Below, in pieces: positions 5,053-12,374 of a DNA stretch of 13,691 nucleotides; within the stretch, counting starts at the first letter, position 1; each line of letters opens with the position of its first letter. This stretch comes from DASSLY01 sp035689185. Its GTDB lineage: Bacteria > Actinomycetota > Actinomycetes > Actinomycetales > Dermatophilaceae. The translations under genes and the position numbers were made by a program. The notes under the pieces are model-generated. The model saw only the letters and a list, made by a program, of their open reading frames with translations, was not told where the DNA came from and did no database searches. Location: NCBI GenBank assembly GCA_035689185.1, contig DASSLY010000115.1, forward strand, positions 1-13,691, written 5' to 3'.

Positions 5053-7986
5053 GTGGCAAAGGTCCGGGTCTACGAGCTCGCCAAGGAGCTCGGAGTCGAG
5101 AGCAAGGCCCTGCTCAACCATCTGAAGGAGCAAGGGGAGTTCGTCCGCTCGGCGTCCTCGACGATCGAGCCGCCGGTGGTGCGCAAGATTCGCGAGACGT
5201 TCCCCACCAGGCTTGCCCCCACGGGGGGCCCCAGCGGTCCGGCCAGCGCGGAGCAGGCGCCCGCCGCGGTGCGTCCCGCGGCCCCGGCTGCCACCGCACC
5301 CGCCTCGCCGCCGGCCGCCACCACGCCACCGTCGGGCACCCGGCCGGGCGTGACGCAGCTGCCGGTGCCGCCGCGACCCGCGGCCGCCGGCACCCGGCCG
5401 GAGGTGCCGGGCAGTCCGGCGACGCCGGGAGCCGGTCCTCGCCCCGGGGCGCCCGCGCCGGGCCGCCCGATCGCCCCTGCCGCCGCCTCCGGCGCCGTCG
5501 CGCCGACGGCACCCACCACTGCCCCCGGCGGCGCCGGCGCGCCGGTACCGCCGGCGCGGCCGAGGACCGACCCGGGCGCGCCGCGACCGGGTGCCGTGCC
5601 CCAGCAGCCCGCCGCCCGGGAGGGCGGCCTGCCCGGCACCCCCCGCCCCGGCGGGCCTCGGCCCAGCGCGTCGCGGCCGGGCAACAACCCGTTCGCCCCC
5701 AGCCAGGGGATGGGCCGCCGCGACGGCGGCACGGGCATCCCGCGTCCCGGCAACAACCCGTTCGCCCCGAGCCAGGGCATGCCCCGCCCGCAAGGCCGCG
5801 GCGGCGCCCCTGGCGCGGCCGGGCCCCGCCCGGGTGGTCCGGGCGCGGCAGGCCCCCGTCCGGGCGGCGTCCGGCCCAACCCGGGGATGATGCCCGACCG
5901 CGCGGCCGTCGGCCGTCCCGGCGAGCGCCCGGCCCGCCCCGGGGCCGGCCGTCCGGGAGCCCCTGGCCGTCCCGGCGCCGGTGGCCCCGGCGGCTTCGCC
6001 GGTCGCCCCGGCGGGGCCGGCCGACCCGGCGGCGGCGCCGGCCGCGGAGGCACCCAGGGTGCCTTCGGCCGCGGCGGCGGCCGGCCGGTCCGCGGCCGGA
6101 AGTCCAAGCGTGCCAAGCGCCAGGAGTTCGAGCAGATGCAGGCGCCGTCGCTGGGCGGGGTCAGCGTGCCCCGCGGCGACGGCAGCACCGTCATCCGGGT
6201 CCGGCGCGGCTCGTCGCTGACCGACTTCGCCGACAAGATCAACGCCAACCCGGCCAGCCCGGTGACCGTGCTGTTCCACCTCGGCGAGATGGCCACCGCC
6301 ACCCAGTCGCTGGACGAGGAGACCTTCCGCGTGCTGGGCGCCGAGCTGGGCTACGACGTCCAGGTCGTCTCTCCCGAGGACGAGGAGCGCGAGCTGCTCG
6401 GTGCGTTCAACATCGACCTCGAGGCCGAGCTGGCCGATGAGGACGACGAGGACCTGGTGGCCCGTCCCCCGGTGGTCACGGTCATGGGTCACGTCGACCA
6501 CGGCAAGACCCGGCTGCTGGACGCGATCCGGTCCGCGCACGTGGCGGAGGGCGAGGCCGGCGGCATCACCCAGCACATCGGCGCCTACCAGGTGTGGACC
6601 AACCACGAGGGCGACGACCGGGCGATCACCTTCATCGACACCCCGGGTCACGAGGCGTTCACCGCCATGCGGGCCCGAGGCGCCAAGGTCACCGACATTG
6701 CCATCCTGGTCGTCGCGGCAGACGACGGCGTGATGCCGCAGACCATCGAGGCGCTGAACCACGCCCAGGCGGCCGGCGTGCCGATCGTGGTGGCGGTGAA
6801 CAAGATCGACAAGGAAGGCGCCAACCCGGCCAAGATCCGCCAGCAGCTGACCGAGTACAACCTGGTGGCCGAGGAGTACGGCGGCGACACCATGTTCGTC
6901 GACGTCTCGGCCCGCGAGCGCACCAACATCGATCAGCTGCTCGAGGCCGTCCTGCTCACCGCCGACGCGGCGCTGGACCTGCGGGCCAACCCGGACAAGG
7001 ACGCCCGCGGGGTGGCCATCGAGGCTCACCTGGACAAGGGCCGTGGCCCGGTCGCCACGGTGCTGGTGCAGTCCGGCACCCTCGCCGTCGGCGACTCGAT
7101 CGTCGCCGGCAGCGGCTTCGGCCGGGTCCGGGCCATGCTCGACGAGCACGGCGAGACGCTCGACGTGGCGCTCCCGTCGCGTCCGGTGATGGTGCTCGGC
7201 CTGACCTCCGTGCCCGGCGCCGGGGACACCTTCCTGGTGGCCCCGGACGACCGCACCGCCCGGCAGATCGCCGAACGCCGTGAGGCCGCACAGCGAGCCG
7301 CCAGCCTGGCCAAGCGGCGCAAGCGGATCAGCCTGGAGGACCTCAACGAGGCGCTCGCCGCGGGCAAGGTGGACACGCTCAACCTCATCCTCAAGGGCGA
7401 TGTGTCCGGCTCGGTCGAGGCGCTGGAGGACGCGCTGCTGAAGATCGACGTGGGCGAGGAGGTCGACCTGCGGATCATCCACCGGGGCGTCGGCGCGATC
7501 ACCCAGAACGACGTCAACCTGGCCACGGTGGACAACGCCGTGATCATCGGCTTCAACGTCCGGCCCGCCGAGCGGGTCGGCGAGCTGGCCGAGCGCGAGG
7601 GCGTGGACCTGCGCTTCTACTCGGTCATCTACGCGGCCATCGAAGACATCGAGAACGCGCTCAAGGGCATGCTCAAGCCGGAGTTCGAGGAGGTCCAGCT
7701 CGGCACCGCCGAGGTGCGCGAGGTCTTCCGCTCCTCCAAGTTCGGCAACGTCGCCGGGTCCCTGGTCCGCTCCGGGGAGATCCGCCGCGGGGCCCGCGCC
7801 CGGGTGGTCCGCGACGGCACCGTGGTGGCCGAGAGCGTCGAGATCGCCGGCCTCCGCCGGTTCAAGGACGACGTCGTCGAGGTCCGCGAGGGCTTCGAGT
7901 GCGGCATCAACCTGGGCTCGTTCAACGACATCCAGGTCGACGACGTCATCGAGACGTTCGAGATGCGGGAGAAGCCGCGCAGCTGA
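5053..7986 (+). CDS. infB: Translation initiation factor IF-2
   Basis: A 977-residue GTPase that brings fMet-tRNA to the 30S subunit and promotes subunit joining. The N-terminal IF2_N domain (VAKVRVYELAKELGVESKALL) covers residues 1-50. A Pro/Ala/Gly/Arg-rich disordered region runs about 55-345 and includes a duplicated RPGNNPFAPSQGM. A basic segment, GRKSKRAKRQE (348-358), precedes a second IF2_N domain (about 382-435). The G domain has G1 GHVDHGKT (479-486), G2 GGITQHI (503-509), G3 DTPGHE (529-534), G4 NKID (583-586) and G5 SAR (619-621). Domains II-IV follow, to a C-terminus ending EMREKPRS. Long N-terminal regions are normal in actinobacterial IF-2. The start GTG 5053 has an excellent ribosome site (GAGGAGA). 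All G motifs are intact. Confidence 0.98.
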   Translation: MAKVRVYELAKELGVESKALLNHLKEQGEFVRSASSTIEPPVVRKIRETFPTRLAPTGGPSGPASAEQAPAAVRPAAPAATAPASPPAATTPPSGTRPGVTQLPVPPRPAAAGTRPEVPGSPATPGAGPRPGAPAPGRPIAPAAASGAVAPTAPTTAPGGAGAPVPPARPRTDPGAPRPGAVPQQPAAREGGLPGTPRPGGPRPSASRPGNNPFAPSQGMGRRDGGTGIPRPGNNPFAPSQGMPRPQGRGGAPGAAGPRPGGPGAAGPRPGGVRPNPGMMPDRAAVGRPGERPARPGAGRPGAPGRPGAGGPGGFAGRPGGAGRPGGGAGRGGTQGAFGRGGGRPVRGRKSKRAKRQEFEQMQAPSLGGVSVPRGDGSTVIRVRRGSSLTDFADKINANPASPVTVLFHLGEMATATQSLDEETFRVLGAELGYDVQVVSPEDEERELLGAFNIDLEAELADEDDEDLVARPPVVTVMGHVDHGKTRLLDAIRSAHVAEGEAGGITQHIGAYQVWTNHEGDDRAITFIDTPGHEAFTAMRARGAKVTDIAILVVAADDGVMPQTIEALNHAQAAGVPIVVAVNKIDKEGANPAKIRQQLTEYNLVAEEYGGDTMFVDVSARERTNIDQLLEAVLLTADAALDLRANPDKDARGVAIEAHLDKGRGPVATVLVQSGTLAVGDSIVAGSGFGRVRAMLDEHGETLDVALPSRPVMVLGLTSVPGAGDTFLVAPDDRTARQIAERREAAQRAASLAKRRKRISLEDLNEALAAGKVDTLNLILKGDVSGSVEALEDALLKIDVGEEVDLRIIHRGVGAITQNDVNLATVDNAVIIGFNVRPAERVGELAEREGVDLRFYSVIYAAIEDIENALKGMLKPEFEEVQLGTAEVREVFRSSKFGNVAGSLVRSGEIRRGARARVVRDGTVVAESVEIAGLRRFKDDVVEVREGFECGINLGSFNDIQVDDVIETFEMREKPRS
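5674..5781 (+). repeat. Two 39-bp copies coding RPGNNPFAPSQGM in infB
   Basis: Copies at 5674-5712 and 5743-5781 code the same 13 residues (208-220 and 231-243), with a few silent differences. GNNPF-type repeats are a known trait of the disordered N-terminal region of actinobacterial IF-2. The silent differences suggest the duplication is old and the peptide is conserved. Confidence 0.9.
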
Positions 7987-8007
7987 ACCCGACTCGTCGC
8001 ACAACCA

Positions 8008-8044
8008 CGGGGTGGGTGGCCCGCACAGCGGACCACCCACCCCG
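8008..8044 (+). terminator. Strong hairpin between infB and rbfA (terminator, attenuator or processing site)
   Basis: The 80-bp gap holds a 37-nt inverted repeat. Bases 8008-8019 pair with 8033-8044 (12 bp, CGGGGTGGGTGG with its complement). After a single C-A mismatch (8020/8032), 8021-8024 pair with 8028-8031 around an ACA loop. No T-run follows, so it is not a classical intrinsic terminator. T-less hairpins are proposed to act as terminators in some actinobacteria. It lies 21 nt after the infB stop and ends 22 nt before the rbfA start, clear of the AAAGGGG ribosome site. It could adjust rbfA-truB level or protect a cut mRNA end. Confidence 0.6.
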
Positions 8045-8066
8045 AACCATGAAAGGGGACCACGTC

Positions 8067-8513
8067 ATGGCCGACCCGGGCCGCGCCCGCAAGATCGCCG
8101 ACCGGATCAAGGTCATCGTCGCCGAGCAGCTGGAGTTCCGGCTCAAGGACGAGCGGCTCGGCTTCGTCACCATCACCGACGCGCGGGTCACCGGGGACCT
8201 GCAGCACGCCTCGGTCTTCTACACCGTCTTCGGTTCGGACCGCGAGCGCGCCGACAGCGCCGCAGCGCTGGAGTCGGCGAAGGGCAAGATCCGCACCGCC
8301 GTCGGGCGCGGGCTCGGCCTGCGGCTGACGCCGAGCCTGGAGTTCATCGCCGACGCGCTGCCGGACACCTCCGCGCACCTGGAGGACGTGCTCCGCGCGG
8401 CCCGGGAGCGGGACGCGGCCGTGGCCGCCGCCGCGACCGGGGCGAGCTACGCCGGGGACCCCGACCCGTACAAGCGGCCCGCGCCGGAGGACGAGACCGC
8501 CACCAGTGCCTGA
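8067..8513 (+). CDS. rbfA: 30S ribosome-binding factor RbfA
   Basis: A 148-residue KH-like protein that binds the immature 30S subunit near 16S rRNA helix 1 and is needed for 5' end maturation and cold adaptation. Family motifs are visible: RARKIADRIKVIVAEQLEF at residues 5-23, LGFVTITDARVTGDLQHASVFYTVFG in the centre, then LRLTPSLEFIADALPDTSAHLEDVL, matching the conserved LRxxPxLxFxxDxSxxxxxxIxxLL pattern. The C-terminal 35 residues are Ala-rich with DPDPYKRPAPEDE and are variable in the family. ATG 8067 is chosen because AAAGGGG lies eight bases upstream and homologues start here; an earlier ATG at 8049 lies before the ribosome site. The 3' end overlaps truB by eight bases. Confidence 0.95.
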   Translation: MADPGRARKIADRIKVIVAEQLEFRLKDERLGFVTITDARVTGDLQHASVFYTVFGSDRERADSAAALESAKGKIRTAVGRGLGLRLTPSLEFIADALPDTSAHLEDVLRAARERDAAVAAAATGASYAGDPDPYKRPAPEDETATSA

Positions 8514-9414
8514 CGGCCTGCTCATCCTGGACAAGCCCGCCGGGTGGACCAGCCATGACGTCGTGGCGCGGTGCCGGCGGCTGTGCGGCACCCGACGGGT
8601 CGGCCACGCCGGCACCCTCGACCCGATGGCCACGGGAGTCCTGGTCGTGGGCGTCGGCCGGGGCACCAGGCTGCTCACCTTCCTGGTCGGCTGCGACAAG
8701 AGCTACCGCGCCACGATCCGGCTCGGCCAGTCGACGCTCACCGACGACGCGCAGGGCCAGCTCACCGCCCGGTATGCCGTCGAGCAGCTGGCTGACGAAG
8801 CGGTCGCCGACGCCGTGGCCGGCCTGACCGGGTCGATCGAGCAGGTCCCCAGCGCGGTGAGCGCGATCAAGGTCGCCGGTCAGCGGTCCTATGCCCGGGT
8901 CCGCGCCGGGCAGCAGGTGGCGCTGGTCGCGCGTCCGGTGACCGTGCACCGGTTCGCCGTCCTGGCCCAAAGCCGGGTGGACCTGCCCGACGGGCCGGTG
9001 CTCGACGTGGACGTCGAGGTGGACGTGTCGTCCGGCACCTACGTGCGGGCGCTGGCGCGCGACCTCGGCGCGGCCCTGCGCGTCGGCGGCCATCTCACCG
9101 CGCTGCGCCGGACCCGGGTCGGGTCGTTCGACGTCGCGGCCGCGGTCCCGCTCGACCGGCTCGCCGCCGGGGACGGCATACCGGTCATGCCGCTGGCGCA
9201 GGCGGCGCGCACGGTGCTGCCGGCACGGGAGCTGGACGAAGCCCAGGCGCGGGCCGTGGGCCACGGACAGCAGGTGCCCTCCGGGGCCGCGAGGGCACCG
9301 GCCGTGGCCGCGTTCGACCCCGACGGCCGGCTGGTCGCGGTGCTGGACGAGTCGGGACCGGTCGCCCGGTCGCTGGCGGTGTTCGCGCCGGGGACCGGGA
9401 CGGCCCGCGGCTAG
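8506..9414 (+). CDS. truB: tRNA pseudouridine(55) synthase TruB
   Basis: A 302-residue enzyme that isomerises U55 to pseudouridine in the T-loop of tRNAs. The N-terminal motif GLLILDKPAGWTSHDVV is followed by GHAGTLDPMATGVL with catalytic Asp39. Further family motifs are KSYRATIRLGQST, QVPSAVSAIKVAGQRSYARVRAG and SSGTYVRALARDLG. The C-terminal part (from about residue 220) holds the short PUA-like actinobacterial TruB domain. GTG 8506 lies inside the last codons of rbfA (8-bp overlap), so translation is coupled. The stop TAG at 9412-9414 is also the first half of a putative -10 box for ribF. Confidence 0.96.
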   Translation: MPDGLLILDKPAGWTSHDVVARCRRLCGTRRVGHAGTLDPMATGVLVVGVGRGTRLLTFLVGCDKSYRATIRLGQSTLTDDAQGQLTARYAVEQLADEAVADAVAGLTGSIEQVPSAVSAIKVAGQRSYARVRAGQQVALVARPVTVHRFAVLAQSRVDLPDGPVLDVDVEVDVSSGTYVRALARDLGAALRVGGHLTALRRTRVGSFDVAAAVPLDRLAAGDGIPVMPLAQAARTVLPARELDEAQARAVGHGQQVPSGAARAPAVAAFDPDGRLVAVLDESGPVARSLAVFAPGTGTARG

Positions 9415-9417
9415 AGT
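9412..9417 (+). promoter_or_regulatory. Putative -10 box for a leaderless ribF transcript
   Basis: TAGAGT fits the actinobacterial -10 consensus TANNNT. It is followed after seven bases by GTG 9425, the spacing expected if transcription starts on the G of the start codon. Neither GTG 9416 nor GTG 9425 has a Shine-Dalgarno, which agrees with a leaderless message. The box contains the truB stop codon. No clear -35 is seen, so this remains a prediction. Confidence 0.45.
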
Positions 9418-9424
9418 GTCCGCC

Positions 9425-10450
9425 GTGCACCGCTGGACCGACCCGGGGCAGGTCCCCGCCGACCTCGGCCCGTCGGTGGTCACGCTGGGCAACTTCGACG
9501 GGGTGCACCGCGGGCACCAGGCGGTGCTGCGCACGGTGGTCGACCAGGCACGGGAACGCCACGCCGCCTCGGTGGCCGTCACCTTCGAGCCGCACCCGGT
9601 GGCCGTGCTGCGCCCGGACCAGGCCCCGCAGATCCTCACCGGGGCCGAGCAGCGGCTGGAGCTATTGGCGGCCACCGGCCTGGACGCGGTCCTTGTCCTG
9701 CAGTTCACCCCGGAGCTGGCCGGCTGGACCCCGCAGCGGTTCGTCCGCGAGGTGTTCGTCGACGCGCTTCACGCGGTCGCGGTGGTGGTCGGTGAGGACA
9801 CCCGGTTCGGGGTCCGCAACTCCGGCGACGTGTCCACCCTGCGCGACCTCGGCGTGCAGCTCGGGTTCGAGGTAGTGGTGCTGCCCGCCGTCGGGGAGGG
9901 GGCCAGGTACTCCTCCAGCCAGGTCCGGGCCGCGCTGGCGGCGGGCGACGTCGCGCAGGCGGCGCACGTGCTCGGCCGGCCGCACTCGGTGACCGGCGCG
10001 GTCGTGCACGGGGACCACCGCGGCCGAGAGCTGGGGTACCCGACGGCGAACCTGGCCCAGACCAGCGTCGGCCTGGTTCCCGCCGACGGCGTCTACGCCG
10101 GCTGGCTGGTCCGGCCGTCGCTGCCGGCCAGCCACCCGGACCACCGCATGCCGGCGGCGGTGTCGATCGGCACCAACCCCACCTTCGGCGGGACCTCGCG
10201 GCGGGTGGAGGCGTACGCGCTGGACCGGACCGACCTCGACCTGTACGGCGAGACCCTGACCCTGGAGCTGGTCGAGCGGCTGCGCCCGACCGAGCGGTTC
10301 GACAGCGTCCAGGCGTTGCTTGTCCAGATGGCCCACGACGTCGCCCGGTGTCGCGTCATCATGGGGGGAGCGGGCATGAATCATGCCCGCGCAGCGGTCG
10401 ACGGGCCCGTCCCGTGCCCGTCGATGTCCAGACCCGATCCTCAGGAGTGA
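9425..10450 (+). CDS. ribF: Bifunctional riboflavin kinase / FAD synthetase
   Basis: A protein of 341 residues that phosphorylates riboflavin to FMN and adenylates FMN to FAD. The N-terminal nucleotidyltransferase half shows GNFDGVHRGH (22-31) with the HxGH-like ATP motif, VTFEPHP, GEDTRFG and YSSSQVRAAL. The C-terminal kinase half shows RGRELGYPTANL with Pro206-Thr-Ala-Asn209, the metal/nucleotide motif, and SIGTNPTFGG. GTG 9425 is preferred because homologues begin with a short M-x-RW segment and a -10 box ends seven bases before it; GTG 9416 would add three residues. After HDVARCRVIM about 28 extra residues (GGAGMNHARA to SRPDPQE) look unlike the family, and their DNA forms two dyads. The stop overlaps the ribosome site of the next gene. 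Confidence 0.93.
   Translation: MHRWTDPGQVPADLGPSVVTLGNFDGVHRGHQAVLRTVVDQARERHAASVAVTFEPHPVAVLRPDQAPQILTGAEQRLELLAATGLDAVLVLQFTPELAGWTPQRFVREVFVDALHAVAVVVGEDTRFGVRNSGDVSTLRDLGVQLGFEVVVLPAVGEGARYSSSQVRAALAAGDVAQAAHVLGRPHSVTGAVVHGDHRGRELGYPTANLAQTSVGLVPADGVYAGWLVRPSLPASHPDHRMPAAVSIGTNPTFGGTSRRVEAYALDRTDLDLYGETLTLELVERLRPTERFDSVQALLVQMAHDVARCRVIMGGAGMNHARAAVDGPVPCPSMSRPDPQE
10370..10390. promoter_or_regulatory. 21-bp perfect dyad near the ribF 3' end
   Basis: GCGGGCATGA and TCATGCCCGC flank a central A at 10380, a perfect 10+1+10 palindrome. It could be an operator for a dimeric (for example TetR-type) regulator of the acyl-CoA synthetase gene 66 bp downstream, or form an RNA hairpin. It lies in codons of the atypical RibF tail, so it is unlikely to be conserved for protein reasons. 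Confidence 0.5.
10398..10424. terminator. Hairpin, 9-bp stem with 9-nt loop, before the acyl-CoA synthetase gene
   Basis: TCGACGGGC at 10398-10406 pairs perfectly with GCCCGTCGA at 10416-10424. It follows the first dyad by seven bases and ends 32 bp before the next start codon. There is no T-run. Two adjacent dyads suggest an attenuator, a T-less terminator or a processing site between ribF and the acyl-CoA synthetase gene, which would partly uncouple the two. Confidence 0.4.
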
Positions 10451-10456
10451 CCGCCG

Positions 10457-12301
10457 ATGTCCAACACGACTCTCAGCGCCGTGGGTGACGAACAGGTCGA
10501 CAGGTCCCTCATCGAGCAGCGGGTTCCGTCGGTGGGTCACCTGTTCCGGCGCCGCGTGGAGCTGACACCGCATACCGAGGCGTTCCGGTTCGCCGACGGC
10601 GACCGGTGGGTGTCGATGACCTGGCGGCAGGTGGCCGACCGGGCCTACCACCTGGCCGCCGGGCTCGTCGAGCTCGGGATCGAGCCGGAGCAGCGCGTCG
10701 CGCTCGCGTCCGGGACCAGGCTGGAGTGGGCGCTGGTCGACCTGGCGGTGATGTGCGCCGGCGCCGCGACCACCACCATCTACCCGAGCACGCTGGCCGA
10801 GGACGTGGCCTACATCGTCGCCGACTCGGGCAGCCGGGTCGTGGTGGCCGAGGACGACGCCCAAGTGGCCAAGCTGCGCGAGCAGCGGGTCAAGGTCCCC
10901 GACGTGGTCGCCGTCGTCACGATCGACGGCACGCCGGACGGTGACTGGGTCCTGTCGCTGGACCAGGTCGAGGAGCGCGGCCGCAAACGGCTGCAACGGG
11001 AGGCCGGCCTGGTCGACGCCAGGATCGACGCCACCGGCCCGGACGGCCTGGCGACCCTCATCTACACCTCCGGCACCACCGGGCGGCCCAAGGGGGTCCG
11101 GCTGCTGCACTCGGCCTGGACCTACGAGGGCGCCGCGGTGGATGCCATCCGCATCCTGAACGACCAGGACCTGCAGTATCTCTGGCTGCCGCTGTCCCAT
11201 GTCTTCGGCAAGGTCCTGCTCGTGCTGCCGTTGCAGATCGGGTTCGCCACCGTCATCGACGGCCGGGTCGACAAGATCGTGGAGAACGTCGGGGTGGTGC
11301 GGCCGACGTTCATGGGCGCCGCGCCGCGCATCTTCGAGAAGGCGTACGCCCGGATCACCGGGACGGTGCGCAGCGAGGGCGGGATCAAGGCGCGGTTGTT
11401 CGACTGGGCGGTCGGTGTCGGCGGCCAGGTCTCCGACCTGCGCCAGGAGGGGCGCACCCCGTCCCCGCTGCTGGCCGCCCAGCACGCCCTGGCCGACCGG
11501 CTGGTCCTGGCCAAGATCCGGCAGCGCTTCGGTGGCCGCATCAAGTTCTTCATCTCCGGGTCGGCCCCGCTGAACAGGGACGTGGCCCGCTGGTTCGACG
11601 CGGTGGGCCTGCTCATCCTGGAGGGGTACGGCCTGACCGAGACCAGTGCCGCCTCGTTCGTGAACCGCCCGGGCGGCTACGCGATCGGCTCGGTCGGCTG
11701 GCCGGTGCCCGGCACCGAGGTCCGGGTCGCCGAGGACGGGGAGATCCTGCTCCGCGGCCCGGGGGTGATGGCCGGTTACCACGACAACCCGGAGGCGACG
11801 GCCGAGGCGTTCAGCGACGGCTGGTTCCACACCGGCGACGTCGGCGAGGTGGACGAGCGCGGCTTCCTGCGGATCACCGACCGCAAGAAGGACCTGTTCA
11901 AGACCTCGGGGGGCAAGTATGTCGCCCCGTCGGCGATCGAGGCCATGTTCAAGGGGATCTGCCCCTACGCCAGCCAGCTGGTCGTCTACGGAGACGGTCG
12001 CAACTTCGTCTCCGCCCTGGTCACCCTGGACCCCGAGGCGATGGCCGGCTGGGCCGCGGAGCACGGCATGGCCGGCAAGCCCTATGCCGAGGTGGTCACC
12101 TCCGACGCGGCCCGGCAGATGGTCCAGGGCTACATCGACGAGCTGAACGACAACCTCAACCGGTGGGAGACGATCAAGAAGTTCATCGTGCTGGACCGGG
12201 ACCTCACCGTCGAGGACGGCGACCTGACCCCGTCGATGAAGCTGCGGCGACGGGTCGTCACACACAAGTACCAGCCGGACCTGGACACGCTGTACTCCTG
12301 A
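10457..12301 (+). CDS. Long-chain fatty-acid-CoA ligase (AMP-forming), FadD15 type
   Basis: A 614-residue member of the adenylate-forming family, which activates fatty acids to acyl-AMP and then acyl-CoA in the cytoplasm. Motifs in order are the ATP loop TSGTTGRPKG (204-213), LPLSHVFGK, the GYGLTE box (390-395), TGD (459-461) with the ribose-binding Asp, and DRKKDLFKTSGGKYV (475-489), which holds the hinge and the ligase signature. The C-terminal catalytic-Lys region is present (TPSMKLRRRVV). Length and wording match the FadD15-like long-chain group of actinobacteria. ATG 10457 has AGGAG nine bases upstream, overlapping the ribF stop, so the genes are six bases apart. It has no known link with translation; lipid breakdown or membrane/storage lipid supply is likely. 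Confidence 0.92.
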   Translation: MSNTTLSAVGDEQVDRSLIEQRVPSVGHLFRRRVELTPHTEAFRFADGDRWVSMTWRQVADRAYHLAAGLVELGIEPEQRVALASGTRLEWALVDLAVMCAGAATTTIYPSTLAEDVAYIVADSGSRVVVAEDDAQVAKLREQRVKVPDVVAVVTIDGTPDGDWVLSLDQVEERGRKRLQREAGLVDARIDATGPDGLATLIYTSGTTGRPKGVRLLHSAWTYEGAAVDAIRILNDQDLQYLWLPLSHVFGKVLLVLPLQIGFATVIDGRVDKIVENVGVVRPTFMGAAPRIFEKAYARITGTVRSEGGIKARLFDWAVGVGGQVSDLRQEGRTPSPLLAAQHALADRLVLAKIRQRFGGRIKFFISGSAPLNRDVARWFDAVGLLILEGYGLTETSAASFVNRPGGYAIGSVGWPVPGTEVRVAEDGEILLRGPGVMAGYHDNPEATAEAFSDGWFHTGDVGEVDERGFLRITDRKKDLFKTSGGKYVAPSAIEAMFKGICPYASQLVVYGDGRNFVSALVTLDPEAMAGWAAEHGMAGKPYAEVVTSDAARQMVQGYIDELNDNLNRWETIKKFIVLDRDLTVEDGDLTPSMKLRRRVVTHKYQPDLDTLYS

Positions 12302-12307
12302 CCGGCA

Positions 12308-12325
12308 GCCGCGCCCGGCCGCGGC
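12308..12325 (+). terminator. Weak GC-only hairpin after the acyl-CoA synthetase gene
   Basis: GCCGCG at 12308-12313 pairs with CGCGGC at 12320-12325 around a six-base loop, starting six bases after the stop codon. There is no T-run, and such short GC stems are common by chance here. The position and the separate promoter downstream make a transcription end plausible. Confidence 0.3.
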
Positions 12326-12362
12326 GCCCCGCCGTGCGGGACTGCGGGCTGTGGGCACCGTC

Positions 12363-12368
12363 TACCCT
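12363..12368 (+). promoter_or_regulatory. Putative -10 box for the radical SAM gene
   Basis: TACCCT fits TANNNT and ends six bases before GTG 12375, which would make the message leaderless if that GTG is the start. A weak -35-like ACTGCG lies at 12341-12346, 16 bases upstream. This supports a new transcription unit after the acyl-CoA synthetase gene. Confidence 0.45.
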
Positions 12369-12374
12369 GGTCCG

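Noticed and set aside
4321..8040. Minus-strand ORF of 1239 codons antisense to nusA-ylxR-infB
   Set aside because: It is a frame shadow of GC-rich coding DNA: low complexity, no recognisable domain, and it lies over conserved genes on the other strand.
9662..12358. Minus-strand ORF of 898 codons antisense to ribF and the acyl-CoA synthetase gene
   Set aside because: Composition is typical of an antisense shadow and no domain is seen. The plus-strand genes have full family motifs.
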